From NCBI GenBank assembly GCA_036170795.1, contig JAVHPX010000016.1:1-19496 (forward strand): a stretch of 19,496 nt of DNA, in the 5' to 3' direction. Origin of the DNA: UBA8515 sp036170795. GTDB lineage: Bacteria > Patescibacteriota > Minisyncoccia > Phycocordibacterales > UBA9973. The position numbers were made by a program, and so were the translations under genes. This document shows positions 1 to 6,701 of this stretch, piece after piece (positions within the stretch are counted from its first letter, which is position 1; every line of letters starts with the position of its first letter). The notes under the pieces are model-generated. The model did not search any database, was not told the DNA's origin, and was given only the letters and a program-made list of their open reading frames with translations.

Positions 1-145
1 ATTTCCTCAATGTTCTAATGGTATAGATGATGATGGTGATGGATTGATTGACTATGGTACTGATCCTAAGGTTAATGATCCAGGGTGTAAAAATGCTACT
101 GATAATACTGAAAAGAATATAAAGACAACAGTTATAGAGCAATAA
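1..145 (+). CDS. C-terminal fragment of a secreted/surface protein with a DxDxDG-type motif
   Basis: The window opens inside a gene. The frame with its first full codon at base 2 runs to TAA at 143-145 and encodes the last 47 residues. It contains CSNGIDDDGDGLIDYG followed by DPG and a second cysteine (GCKN). The Asp-rich DDDGDG stretch resembles Ca-binding thrombospondin type-3/dockerin-like loops. From memory, C-(S/D)NGIDNDGDGLIDYPNDPGC-like modules are common in large secreted proteins of Parcubacteria, usually with the two cysteines bracketing the loop. The rest of the protein is outside the window, so neither its size nor its main domain can be known. The residues after the second Cys (NATDNTEKNIKTTVIEQ) look like an unstructured tail. 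A strong terminator follows four bases after the stop. The frame is clear; the extracellular role is inferred. Confidence 0.6.
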   Translation, partial: FPQCSNGIDDDGDGLIDYGTDPKVNDPGCKNATDNTEKNIKTTVIEQ

Positions 146-148
146 GAG

Positions 149-190
149 AGATTAAAATACCCCGACCGTAAGGTTGGGGTATTTTAATCT
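149..190. terminator. Strong, probably bidirectional hairpin terminator
   Basis: A 19-bp stem (149-167 with 172-190) has one G-T wobble and a GTAA loop. The GC-rich upper part (CCCCGACC/GGTTGGGG) is flanked by AAAAT and ATTTT, giving a U-rich tract on either strand. It starts four bases after the stop of the first gene. Confidence 0.85.
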
Positions 191-212
191 TATAGGTTTT
201 ATCTATAAGATT
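186..212. repeat. Second inverted repeat overlapping the terminator's 3' arm
   Basis: A perfect 10-bp inverted repeat, AATCTTATAG (186-195) and CTATAAGATT (203-212), has a 7-nt loop. Its left arm shares bases 186-190 with the terminator stem, so the two hairpins compete in RNA. Whether this matters is unknown. Confidence 0.5.
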
Positions 213-255
213 GACTGCTCGCAAGATGATATCATGTGGTAATTTTTATGTATAT

Positions 256-283
256 TTGCATTGTTTTATTGTTTTGATATACT
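256..283 (+). promoter_or_regulatory. Promoter, near-leaderless, for the 95-aa coiled-coil gene
   Basis: The -35-like TTGCAT (256-261) is separated by 16 bp from the -10-like TATACT (278-283). The ATG lies only 6 nt after the -10, so transcription should start at or next to the A of the ATG. Confidence 0.5.
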
Positions 284-289
284 TGAAAG

Positions 290-577
290 ATGAAAAAAAT
301 CACCAAAAATAAAAATATTACTATTGATGATTTAGCAATTATGGTTGCCAAAGGATTTCTTGGTGTTGAAGAAAGATTTAATAAAGTTGAAGAAAGATTT
401 AATAAAGTTGAAGATGATATTAATGAAGTTAAAAAAGATGTAAATGAAGTTAAGGAAAATCTTAGGATAACCAGAAATGATGTTTTAAATATTGGTGATA
501 AATTTGTTTCTTATCATACTTTCGATCAATTAGTATCGCGTGTAAATACTTTAGAGAAAAAAGTAAAAATAAAATAA
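290..577 (+). CDS. Small coiled-coil protein of unknown function
   Basis: The protein has 95 residues and no signal peptide or membrane segment. After a short N-terminus (residues 1-24) comes a heptad-rich, highly charged region of about residues 25-60, in which VEERFNK is repeated in tandem and then decays into VEDDINEVKKDVNEVKENL. The C-terminal third ends in another heptad stretch (LVSRVNTLEKKVKIK). This composition fits an oligomerising coiled coil. From memory, short proteins of this type (DDLA..V..GF..VE.RF..VE) are frequent in Parcubacteria genomes and lack an assigned role. It stands alone between a terminator and the toxin-antitoxin-like pair. The ATG at 290 sits 6 nt after a -10 box, which supports this start. 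Real gene: likely. Function: unknown. Confidence 0.75.
   Translation: MKKITKNKNITIDDLAIMVAKGFLGVEERFNKVEERFNKVEDDINEVKKDVNEVKENLRITRNDVLNIGDKFVSYHTFDQLVSRVNTLEKKVKIK
365..406 (+). repeat. 21-bp in-frame tandem repeat (2 copies)
   Basis: Two identical 21-bp units (365-385 and 386-406) each encode VEERFNK, and a degenerate third copy follows. One unit equals seven codons, one heptad, so copy-number change would lengthen the coiled coil without a frameshift. Confidence 0.85.
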
Positions 578-581
578 AAAT

Positions 582-617
582 AGAAATTATTTATAAATTT
601 CTGTTCAATATTTTTTA
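582..617 (+). terminator. Weak possible terminator
   Basis: A 7-bp AT-rich stem, AGAAATT (582-588) with AATTTCT (596-602), is followed by a T-rich stretch around 610-617. It lies just after the 95-aa gene. The stem has little GC, so termination efficiency is doubtful. Confidence 0.3.
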
Positions 618-620
618 TAT

Positions 621-650
621 TTGGAATAAAAACAGTAAAAATGTTATAAT
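621..650 (+). promoter_or_regulatory. Extended -10 promoter, leaderless, for the DUF6922-like/AbiEii-like pair
   Basis: A TTGGAA (621-626), 18-bp spacer and consensus TATAAT (645-650) are preceded by TGT, forming the extended -10 TGTTATAAT. The ATG at 657 is 6 nt after the -10, so the mRNA should begin at the start codon. Confidence 0.7.
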
Positions 651-656
651 AACAAT

Positions 657-935
657 ATGAAAATAGTATTTCCTGAGTCAGTCAAAGTTTGCTTGTGGTC
701 ATACGATGTTGAAAAGATTGATCTTTCTAATACAGATCATCGTTTTCGTGTTATCCATAATGTTCTTGATATTGGCATGAACGAGGCTGTCATTTGGTTG
801 CTAAAGACATTTTCTGAAGCTGAAATTACTGAAACTATTATAAAAAGCAATGCTTCTGATTGGAGTAAAAAATCGTTGGCATTATGGTCTCTTATTTTTA
901 ATGTTTATCCAGCAAAAGAAGGTAGATTTACTTAA
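657..935 (+). CDS. DUF6922-like small protein, putative antitoxin of the AbiEii-like toxin
   Basis: This 92-residue protein has no membrane segment. The pattern FPESVKVCLWSYDVEKIDL, then a helical region with WLLKTFSEAEITETI, then W..KS.ALWSLIFNV, matches my memory of the DUF6922 family. In that family an F/LW-[SD]-Y-D-x-E-K-[IL]-D segment precedes an (I/V)xWLxKxF...EI..(V/I)I..S.....S...FWSLIL core. It lies 3 bp upstream of an AbiEii-like nucleotidyltransferase, the arrangement in which the first gene of such pairs is usually assigned as antitoxin. There is no visible HTH of the classical AbiEi type, so the partner role rests on position and family association. A consensus TATAAT 6 nt before the ATG suggests leaderless transcription of the pair. 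The antitoxin function is inferred. Confidence 0.7.
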   Translation: MKIVFPESVKVCLWSYDVEKIDLSNTDHRFRVIHNVLDIGMNEAVIWLLKTFSEAEITETIIKSNASDWSKKSLALWSLIFNVYPAKEGRFT

Positions 936-938
936 TTT

Positions 939-1571
939 ATGAAGCTCCATATAGATATTTTAGATAGCGTTCGACAAGCAATACTCCCATTATTTCAGAG
1001 TTTTTCAGATGATGGATTCTATCTTGCAGGTGGCACAGGTCTTGCTCTTCAAGTAGGGCATCGTGATAGTGTTGATTTTGATTTCTTTAAAGAAGGTGAT
1101 TATGATACAGGTATATTAGCAGAAAAACTTACACTTTTATTCAAAGAACATAATTTTGTCATCACTCAAGAAGAAAAGAATACCCTATCGTGTGTGATTG
1201 ATAAAAGTATTCAGTTAAGTTTTTTTGGATATAAACAAACTCTTTTACAACCACCTATTAAAACAGTATATTTTAATATTGCATCTATTGACGATATTGG
1301 CTGTATGAAACTTGTGGCTATTACTAGCAGATCAGTGGAGAAAGATTATGTTGATCTATATTTTATATTACAGACCAAATATCTCTCGAAACTCTTGGAC
1401 AGTTGTACAAAAAAATATCCAACCCTTGACTCAGGTCTTATTTTAAAATCACTTGTTTATTTTGATGATGTACTTCATGAATCAATTATGTTTAAAGAGG
1501 GACATAAAGTGTCCTTTGAAACAATCAAATCTTTTTTACAAAAAACTGTAAAAGATTATTTCAAAAAGTAG
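939..1571 (+). CDS. AbiEii/AbiGii-type nucleotidyltransferase, putative toxin
   Basis: The 210-residue protein carries the hallmark motifs of the AbiEii family of DNA-polymerase-beta-like nucleotidyltransferases. The first is YLAGGTGLAL (residues 28-37), the GGT-L motif. The second is HRDSVDFDFF (41-50), supplying the metal-binding DxD pair D46/D48. The third is KLVAITSR (124-131) followed by KDYVDLYF (135-142), the conserved KL..I..R...KDY.DL block. Family members act as toxins of type IV-like toxin-antitoxin and abortive-infection systems, with the related MenA enzymes modifying tRNA acceptor ends. At 210 aa this is shorter than AbiEii of about 300 aa and probably keeps the catalytic domain with a reduced C-terminal lobe. 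It starts 3 bp after the DUF6922-like gene, implying translational coupling. All expected catalytic residues are present. The target is unknown. Confidence 0.8.
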   Translation: MKLHIDILDSVRQAILPLFQSFSDDGFYLAGGTGLALQVGHRDSVDFDFFKEGDYDTGILAEKLTLLFKEHNFVITQEEKNTLSCVIDKSIQLSFFGYKQTLLQPPIKTVYFNIASIDDIGCMKLVAITSRSVEKDYVDLYFILQTKYLSKLLDSCTKKYPTLDSGLILKSLVYFDDVLHESIMFKEGHKVSFETIKSFLQKTVKDYFKK

Positions 1572-1638
1572 TTTTATTTTGTATTTTCCCTTACCTTTAG
1601 CAAAATTAGGGCGCTTTGTTGTGTTTATATTTTGTTAT

Positions 1639-1669
1639 TTGACTTTATTTTTATATTTGCTAGTATAAT
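1639..1669 (+). promoter_or_regulatory. Promoter of the tuf-S10 block
   Basis: TTGACT (1639-1644) is followed by 16 bp and the extended -10 TGCTAGTAT (TAGTAT at 1661-1666). An overlapping TATAAT lies at 1664-1669. The same TGCTA(G/A)TAT core recurs before rpsS, rpsN and map. The start codon is about 130 nt downstream, leaving a long leader. Confidence 0.75.
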
Positions 1670-1683
1670 AGTCATTGAGATTA

Positions 1684-1701
1684 ACCCTGCCTAAGCGGGG
1701 T
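1684..1701 (+). promoter_or_regulatory. GC-rich hairpin near the 5' end of the tuf leader
   Basis: ACCCTGC (1684-1690) pairs with GCGGGGT (1695-1701) with one T-G wobble and a CTAA loop. It begins roughly 10-15 nt after the predicted transcription start. It stands out because the surrounding leader is almost purely AT. It could stabilise the mRNA 5' end or act as an attenuator. There is no clean U-tract directly after it. Confidence 0.5.
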
Positions 1702-1743
1702 ACATTTAATTTATTATTAATTTATGTTGGTAGCTTTTAATTT

Positions 1744-1773
1744 ATTACGAATTACAGATTAGTAATTACGAAT
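1744..1773. repeat. ATTACGAATTA-family repeat in the tuf leader
   Basis: ATTACGAATTAC (1744-1755) is followed by ATTAGTAATTACGAAT (1758-1773). Related copies flank rplX and lie between rplD and rplW. The rest of the 1571-1803 interval holds only the promoter and hairpin described separately; I see no gene there. Confidence 0.6.
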
Positions 1774-1803
1774 AAGATTGGATGATTATCAACCAATAAA
1801 AAT

Positions 1804-3006
1804 ATGGCAACAGAAGAATTTAACAGAGATAAACCACACGTAAATGTAGGAACTATTGGTCACGTTGATCATGGAAAAACAACATTAACAGCGGCTATTC
1901 TCCAAGTGCTCTCTCGAGCAGGTACTGGATATGGTGCTAAAATTAAAGGTGTAGATCAGATAGACTCAGCTCCAGAAGAAAAAGCTCGTGGTATCACGAT
2001 CGCTCTTTCTCACAATGAATATTGGACTCCAGCACGTCACTATGCGCATATCGATGCACCAGGACATGCTGACTATATTAAGAATATGATTACAGGTGCT
2101 GCCCAGATGGACGGTGCTATTATTGTCGTAGCTGCGACTGATGGTGTGATGCCACAGACTCGTGAACATATCCTTCTTGCAAAACAAGTCGGTGTACCTA
2201 AAATTATTGTTTTTCTTAATAAGTGCGATATGGTTGATGATGCAGATATGCTTGATCTAGTCGAAGAAGAAGTTCGTGAACTTCTTACGAAGCAGGGTTT
2301 TGATGGTGTAGATGTTCCAGTCATCAGAGGTTCAGCTTTAAAAGCTCTTGAATCTAAAGACAATACAGACGAGTGGTCAATGAAGATTATGGATCTTGTA
2401 AATGCACTTGATACATATATTCCTGTACCAGTACGTGATGTTACAAAACCATTCTTAATGCCTATCGAAGATATTTTCTCCATTGAAGGACGTGGAACAG
2501 TTGTGACTGGCAAGATAGAGCGTGGCGTTGTCAAGCTTGGTGAAGAAGTTGAAATTGTCGGTATCAAAGATACTGCAAAGACGACCGTCACTGGTATTGA
2601 AATGTTTAATAAAAATCTTAAAGAAGGTATGGCTGGTGACAATGCCGGTGTGCTTATCCGCGGTATAAAGAAAGAAGATATTACTCGTGGTCAAGTGCTT
2701 TGTAAACCAGGTACAGTTACTCCACATGCTGAATTTGAATGTGAAGTTTACATTCTTAAAAAAGAAGAAGGTGGGCGTCATACTCCATTCTTTACTGGTT
2801 ACAAGCCCCAATTTTATATCCGTACTACAGATGTAACAGGTGAGGCAACCTTACCTACTGGTGTAGAAATGGTTATGCCGGGTGATACAGTTAAGCTTAT
2901 AGTAAAGCTTGTCACTCCAGTTGCTCTTGAAGAACAGCAACACTTTGCAATTCGTGAAGGTGGTAAAACTGTTGGTGCAGGAGTAGTAACAAAAATCATT
3001 AAATAA
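1804..3006 (+). CDS. tuf: Elongation factor Tu
   Basis: EF-Tu is the GTPase that delivers aminoacyl-tRNA to the ribosomal A site. The 400-residue length fits the family (about 394-400). All GTPase motifs are intact: P-loop GHVDHGKT (19-26), switch I RGIT (62-65), DAPGH (84-88) and NKCD (139-142), with His87/88 region as expected for catalysis. Domains 2 and 3 follow, including GRGTVVTGKIERG and the C-terminal REGGKTVGAGVVTKIIK. The ATG at 1804 gives the canonical start MATEEFNRDKPHVNVGTIGH. It is the first gene of a block continuing 14 nt later into rpsJ. fusA, rpsL and rpsG, which often precede tuf, are not upstream here; a toxin-antitoxin-like pair is. The leader is about 130 nt, AT-rich, and has no Shine-Dalgarno sequence. 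Confidence 0.98.
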   Translation: MATEEFNRDKPHVNVGTIGHVDHGKTTLTAAILQVLSRAGTGYGAKIKGVDQIDSAPEEKARGITIALSHNEYWTPARHYAHIDAPGHADYIKNMITGAAQMDGAIIVVAATDGVMPQTREHILLAKQVGVPKIIVFLNKCDMVDDADMLDLVEEEVRELLTKQGFDGVDVPVIRGSALKALESKDNTDEWSMKIMDLVNALDTYIPVPVRDVTKPFLMPIEDIFSIEGRGTVVTGKIERGVVKLGEEVEIVGIKDTAKTTVTGIEMFNKNLKEGMAGDNAGVLIRGIKKEDITRGQVLCKPGTVTPHAEFECEVYILKKEEGGRHTPFFTGYKPQFYIRTTDVTGEATLPTGVEMVMPGDTVKLIVKLVTPVALEEQQHFAIREGGKTVGAGVVTKIIK

Positions 3007-3020
3007 ACGATTCCCCTAAA

Positions 3021-3395
3021 ATGGCAACAGAATTAAAAACAAAAAAACCAACGAAGAAAGTAGAAAAGAAAAGTAAAGAAGATGCAACTGCCGTCTCATT
3101 ACGTATTCGTGTACGAGCTTATGAGAATAAAATTCTTGATGCATCAGTTAAGCAGATAATTGATACAGCACTTCGTTATGATGCAAAAATAGTTGGACCG
3201 ATTCCGCTTCCAACAGAGATCAAGAAGTATACTGTTAATCGTGCATCATTTGTATTCAAAAATGCTCGTGAACAGTTCGAAATCAGAATCCATAAACGTG
3301 TTATTGATATATTAAACCCAAACCCAAAGACAATCGAAGCACTAACAAATCTATCATTACCATCTGGTGTTGATATAGATGTCAAAATGATGTAA
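3021..3395 (+). CDS. rpsJ: 30S ribosomal protein S10 (uS10)
   Basis: S10 is a component of the 30S head and, as NusE, of transcription antitermination complexes. The core from about residue 25 (VSLRIRVRAYENKILDASVKQIIDT) through KYTVNRASFVFKNAREQFEIRIHKRVIDI to the C-terminal LSLPSGVDIDVKMM is clearly S10. The 124-aa length exceeds the usual 100-105 because of a Lys/Thr-rich N-terminal extension of about 22 residues (KTKKPTKKVEKKSKED), probably disordered and RNA-binding. The upstream sequence (ATTCCCCTAAA) has no Shine-Dalgarno. It is the normal first gene of the S10 operon and is co-transcribed with tuf. Confidence 0.97.
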   Translation: MATELKTKKPTKKVEKKSKEDATAVSLRIRVRAYENKILDASVKQIIDTALRYDAKIVGPIPLPTEIKKYTVNRASFVFKNAREQFEIRIHKRVIDILNPNPKTIEALTNLSLPSGVDIDVKMM

Positions 3396-3408
3396 TAAAA
3401 TTAACTTT

Positions 3409-4041
3409 ATGAAATTTATCCTTGGAAAAAAACAGCATATGATGCAGTGCTTTGATAGTGATGGCACAGTAATACCGACAACTGTTATACAGGCTGGGCC
3501 TCTTGTCGTTACTCAAGTCAAAAATCCTGATACTGATGGTTATACTGCTGTTCAGGTAGCTTATCTTGAACAGAAAGCAAGTCGTGCAACAAAAGCTCAT
3601 ATTGGTCACATTAAAGCTTCAAAGTTAGATAAAGAAGATTCATCTACAACAGAAGCTTTTAAACATCTTCGTGAATTTCGTGATATAGAAGAAATAGCAG
3701 TGGGAGATAAAATTACAGTCAATGTATTTGCAAAAGGTGATATGGTAACTATCTCTGGTCTTTCAAAAGGCAAAGGATTTCAAGGTGTAGTCAAGCGTCA
3801 TGGTTTTCATGGAGGACCACGATCTCATGGTCAGAAACACTCAGAACGTGAGCCAGGTTCTATTGGTGGAGGACTTCGTAATAAAGTGCCAAAAGGTATG
3901 CGTATGGGTGGACGCACTGGTGGTGATCGTATAACAATAAAGAATTTAGAAATAATTGGTGTTGATACAGAAAATAATCAATTATTAGTTAAAGGTGCTA
4001 TTCCAGGACGACGTGGAACGCTTGTAGAAATAATAGGGTAA
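3409..4041 (+). CDS. rplC: 50S ribosomal protein L3 (uL3)
   Basis: L3 is an early-assembling 50S protein that reaches the peptidyl-transferase centre with an extended loop. The 210-aa length is normal. The signature GLSKGKGFQGVVKRHGFHGGP and the following HGQKHSEREPGSIGGG form the conserved loop (roughly residues 120-165). The N-terminus MKFILGKKQHMMQCFDSDGTVIP corresponds to the usual MKGILGKKxGMTQIFxxDGxxxPVT start. It sits 13 nt after rpsJ with only AT-rich sequence before the ATG. Confidence 0.97.
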   Translation: MKFILGKKQHMMQCFDSDGTVIPTTVIQAGPLVVTQVKNPDTDGYTAVQVAYLEQKASRATKAHIGHIKASKLDKEDSSTTEAFKHLREFRDIEEIAVGDKITVNVFAKGDMVTISGLSKGKGFQGVVKRHGFHGGPRSHGQKHSEREPGSIGGGLRNKVPKGMRMGGRTGGDRITIKNLEIIGVDTENNQLLVKGAIPGRRGTLVEIIG

Positions 4042-4092
4042 AATGCTTATAGGTTTGATTAGATGAATCTAGTAAGACTTGTAAAACAAATT

Positions 4093-4758
4093 ATGGAAAC
4101 ACAAATATACAATCAAAAAGGTAAATCGGTAGGAAAATTAAAACTCCCTGAATCTATTTTTGGTGTGTCATGGAATGGCGACCTCGTTCATCAAGTAGTT
4201 ACTGCGATGCAGGCTAATGCTCGTACGCCAGTTGCTCACACTAAGACTCGTGGAGATGTCAGTGGTGGAGGAAGAAAGCCTTGGAAACAAAAAGGTACAG
4301 GGCGTGCACGTCATGGATCATCTCGTTCACCAATCTGGAAAGGTGGTGGTATTACTCATGGTCCTCGTAATGATAAAAGTTATGAACAGAAAATAAATAA
4401 AAAGATGAAAGCAAAAGCGCTTTATACAGTACTTTCTGAGAAACTTCGTAAGGGTCAAATACTTTTTGTAGAAGATTTAATTCTTAAAAATATTAAAACG
4501 AAAGATGCAGTTTTAATAATGAAAGATCTTAGTACTGTAAAAGGATTTGAAAAGATTGTTGGTGGTAAAAAGCCAAATACATATATCACTGTACCCGCCA
4601 AAGGTGAGACTTTAAAGAAAAGTTTTGCTAATATCAAAACAGTAGAAATTGATGAAGTTCGTAATATTAATCCAGTTGATTTACTTGCTTTTCGATATAT
4701 TATTATCTCACAGCCAACAGAAAGTATTGCTTTCTTGGGTGGTAAAATGGAAAAGTAA
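4093..4758 (+). CDS. rplD: 50S ribosomal protein L4 (uL4)
   Basis: L4 lines the polypeptide exit tunnel and in E. coli autoregulates the S10 operon. The loop signature GDVSGGGRKPWKQKGTGRARHGS followed by SPIWKGGGITHGP is diagnostic, and the C-terminal half shows the usual Rossmann-like fold (ILFVEDL, GEIDEVRNINPVDLL-type segments). I start it at the ATG at 4093, giving METQIYNQKGKSVG, which matches family N-termini (M..xVYNxxGxxVG), 221 aa. An upstream in-frame ATG at 4063 would add ten residues (MNLVRLVKQI) without family precedent. That variant cannot be excluded, since neither start has a Shine-Dalgarno. Third gene of the standard S10 order. Confidence 0.95.
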   Translation: METQIYNQKGKSVGKLKLPESIFGVSWNGDLVHQVVTAMQANARTPVAHTKTRGDVSGGGRKPWKQKGTGRARHGSSRSPIWKGGGITHGPRNDKSYEQKINKKMKAKALYTVLSEKLRKGQILFVEDLILKNIKTKDAVLIMKDLSTVKGFEKIVGGKKPNTYITVPAKGETLKKSFANIKTVEIDEVRNINPVDLLAFRYIIISQPTESIAFLGGKMEK

Positions 4759-4763
4759 TTAAA

Positions 4764-4775
4764 AATTACGAATTA
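4764..4775. repeat. ATTACGAATTA-family repeat between rplD and rplW
   Basis: AATTACGAATTA (4764-4775) fills most of the short rplD-rplW gap and is flanked by near-copies (AATTAAAAATT). It shares its core with repeats in the tuf leader and around rplX. Confidence 0.5.
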
Positions 4776-4782
4776 AAAATTC

Positions 4783-5118
4783 ATGAAAACAGATACAGAA
4801 AAAGAAATAAAAAAAGTTGACAAAAAAGGTGAAAAATCTTCAAAGAAAACGCACCCACTTATTAAAGGTCCACGTATTACAGAGAAGTCTGCACTTGATG
4901 CAGAGCGAGGTGCTTACACTTTTAATGTTGTAGATGGGGCAAACAAGAGTGAAATTAAAAAAGCTATTAAAATTCTTTATGGTGTTACTCCTGTCAAAAT
5001 TACAACAACACAGATAAAACAAAAGGTTTTTACTCGTCGTGGAATTACTGGGGTCAAAGGTGGTGGAAAGAAAATGGTCGTTCATTTGAAAAAAGGAGAT
5101 AAAATAATATTTGCATAA
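4783..5118 (+). CDS. rplW: 50S ribosomal protein L23 (uL23)
   Basis: L23 sits at the exit of the polypeptide tunnel and docks trigger factor and SRP. The L23 core begins near residue 26 (LIKGPRITEKSALDAERGAYTFNV) and continues with KSEIKKAIKILYGVTPVKITTTQIKQK, then the basic RRGITGVKGGGKKMVVHL segment. The 111-aa length includes a Lys/Glu-rich N-terminal extension of about 24 residues, longer than typical. In most bacteria L23 contacts L29, whose gene is missing from its normal place in this cluster. The stop is one base before the rplB ATG, so the two are probably translationally coupled. Confidence 0.95.
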   Translation: MKTDTEKEIKKVDKKGEKSSKKTHPLIKGPRITEKSALDAERGAYTFNVVDGANKSEIKKAIKILYGVTPVKITTTQIKQKVFTRRGITGVKGGGKKMVVHLKKGDKIIFA

Positions 5119-5119
5119 T

Positions 5120-5965
5120 ATGAAAACGTATAAACCTACAACTCCATCAAAGCGTCATCAGACTACTGTTTCATATCGTAATGTCTTGACGAAAAGTAAA
5201 CCTACAAAATCTTTGACTAGTGGTTTTAAAAGATCTGTTGGAAGAAATAATCAAGGACGAATTACTACTCGTCATAAAGGTGGTGGCCATAAACGTCTTT
5301 ATCGTGAAATTGATTTCATGTACAACAAACGTGATATTCCTGCCAAGATTACTTCTATTGAGTATGATCCAAATCGTAATGCTTTCATTGGTCTTTCGGT
5401 TTATGCTGATGGTGAGAAAAAATACGTTGTTGTTCCTAAATCTGTAAAAGTTGGTGATAAATTTATAGTAGGAGAGAAAGCTCCACTTACTATCGCTAAT
5501 CGTTTACCACTTAAAATGATTCCAGTTGGTACTTTTGTATACAATATAGAGATTAAGCCCGGTAATGGTGGCAAACTTGCTCGCTCTGCAGGAGTATTTG
5601 GTCAAGTAGTTGCCAATGATGGTGGTTATACAAATGTTAAAATGCCATCAACAGAAATTCGAAAAGTTTCTGAAAATTGTTATGCGTGTATTGGTGAAGT
5701 TTCAAACTCTGAATTTAAATTACAGAATTTTGGTAAAGCAGGGCGTTCACGATGGAAGGGTATCCGACCAACTGTTCGAGGAAGTGCGATGAACCCAGTT
5801 GATCACCCATATGGAGGAGGTGAAGGTGCACAGGGACGAGGTCTACGCCGTGCCAAGACTATGTGGGGCAAGCCATCTGGAAAAGGCCAGAAGACTCGTA
5901 CACCAAAGAAATATTCTAATATGTGGATTGTATCTCGCCGACGTGTCGGAAAAGCTAAGAAATAA
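5120..5965 (+). CDS. rplB: 50S ribosomal protein L2 (uL2)
   Basis: L2 is a core 50S protein needed for subunit association and peptidyl-transferase activity. I start at the ATG at 5120 (MKTYKPTTPSKRHQTTV), giving 281 aa. The slightly longer alternative from 5111 uses a TTG inside rplW. Conserved segments include GRNNQGRITTRHKGGGHKR (about 42-60) and MNPVDHPYGGGEG, whose histidine falls at residue 229, the same number as the functionally important His229 of E. coli L2. It ends in a basic tail (KKYSNMWIVSRRRVGKAKK). A strong terminator begins 8 bp after the stop, so the first r-protein block closes here instead of continuing into rpsS. Confidence 0.97.
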   Translation: MKTYKPTTPSKRHQTTVSYRNVLTKSKPTKSLTSGFKRSVGRNNQGRITTRHKGGGHKRLYREIDFMYNKRDIPAKITSIEYDPNRNAFIGLSVYADGEKKYVVVPKSVKVGDKFIVGEKAPLTIANRLPLKMIPVGTFVYNIEIKPGNGGKLARSAGVFGQVVANDGGYTNVKMPSTEIRKVSENCYACIGEVSNSEFKLQNFGKAGRSRWKGIRPTVRGSAMNPVDHPYGGGEGAQGRGLRRAKTMWGKPSGKGQKTRTPKKYSNMWIVSRRRVGKAKK

Positions 5966-5972
5966 TTCTAAA

Positions 5973-6000
5973 CAAAAAATACCCTCAAGGGTATTTTTTG
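5973..6000. terminator. Strong terminator after rplB
   Basis: A perfect 12-bp stem, CAAAAAATACCC (5973-5984) with GGGTATTTTTTG (5989-6000), closes on a TCAA loop and includes a run of six T. It can work on both strands. It separates the S10 block from the inserted membrane genes. Confidence 0.9.
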
Positions 6001-6028
6001 TTGCATAAATTTAAGCAAGTAGTATTAT
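6001..6028 (+). promoter_or_regulatory. Candidate promoter for the inserted membrane-protein genes
   Basis: TTGCAT (6001-6006) abuts the terminator; 16 bp later lies TATTAT (6023-6028). The ATG at 6039 is 10 nt after the -10, so any leader would be only a few nt. Confidence 0.4.
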
Positions 6029-6038
6029 AGATGAATAT

Positions 6039-6695
6039 ATGGTAAACGAACAATTAACTAAATATATTGAAACGGTTCAAGAACAAGGTTTTTCTGAAAC
6101 AATGATTCGAGAAGTTTTAGAAAAAAATGGATGGGGGAATACAGATATTAATGATGCTTTTACTTATCTAAGAATGCAAAAAGCTTCACTAATAGCTCAA
6201 GCTCCAATTTCACCAACAATGACAAAACCCAACATTGTTCTTCCTGGAGAAGAGACTACTTCAAAAAATGATCAAGCTTCAAGTGAACAAACTATTTATC
6301 CTAAAAGTATAGAATATAATTCACCATTTTCTGCTGGTTTGGCTGTAGTTCTTTTTGTTGCAATAATGATTCTACTCAATAAGGTTATTGATGATTCTGC
6401 TTTTTACACGAATACTGTTAATGCTCAGTTAATATTTGATGTTCTTATAGTTATTCCTTTTATTCTTATTGCTTTTATTTTACGTGAATCATTTCCTAAT
6501 ACAGGTAAACGTTATCTTCTTGTATCTCAGCCATACTTTGTTGTCAGTGCATTATTACTTGTAAGGTTACTCTGGGATACAAGTAAGTATATATTAAATA
6601 CAAATGCAACTTATGGAGTTTATGTCGTTTTAGTCCTAATCATTATTGTATTAACTGGTGCAATTCTTTTTGTCCAGAAGTATATTAAAGCTTAA
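6039..6695 (+). CDS. Membrane protein: N-terminal UBA-like helical domain plus four TM segments
   Basis: The 218-residue protein has two parts. Residues 3-45 (LTKYIETVQEQGFSETMIREVLEKNGWGNTDINDAFTYL) resemble a small three-helix UBA-like module: G[FY]S...I...L...GW....I..A. From memory this module often caps membrane proteins in Parcubacteria. After a polar linker (about 50-95) come four hydrophobic helices near 97-115, 130-148, 160-178 and 193-213. No signal peptide is seen, so the N-terminal domain is probably cytoplasmic. The membrane half resembles the whole of the next gene, notably the third and fourth helices (QPYFVVS...YILN...YVVLVLII...VQK). It lies in an insertion that breaks the S10 operon. 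Function unknown; a scaffold or transporter accessory is possible. Confidence 0.75.
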   Translation: MVNEQLTKYIETVQEQGFSETMIREVLEKNGWGNTDINDAFTYLRMQKASLIAQAPISPTMTKPNIVLPGEETTSKNDQASSEQTIYPKSIEYNSPFSAGLAVVLFVAIMILLNKVIDDSAFYTNTVNAQLIFDVLIVIPFILIAFILRESFPNTGKRYLLVSQPYFVVSALLLVRLLWDTSKYILNTNATYGVYVVLVLIIIVLTGAILFVQKYIKA

Positions 6696-6701
6696 CATTA
6701 T

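Noticed and set aside
365..406. CRISPR-like direct repeats
   Set aside because: The units are contiguous with no spacers, in frame, and encode a coiled-coil heptad.
2073..2642. Long antisense open frames inside tuf
   Set aside because: They are shadows of the tuf codon pattern on the opposite strand, without family resemblance or their own start signals.
4063..4092. Ten-residue N-terminal extension of L4
   Set aside because: MNLVRLVKQI has no counterpart in L4, and the ATG at 4093 gives the normal family start.
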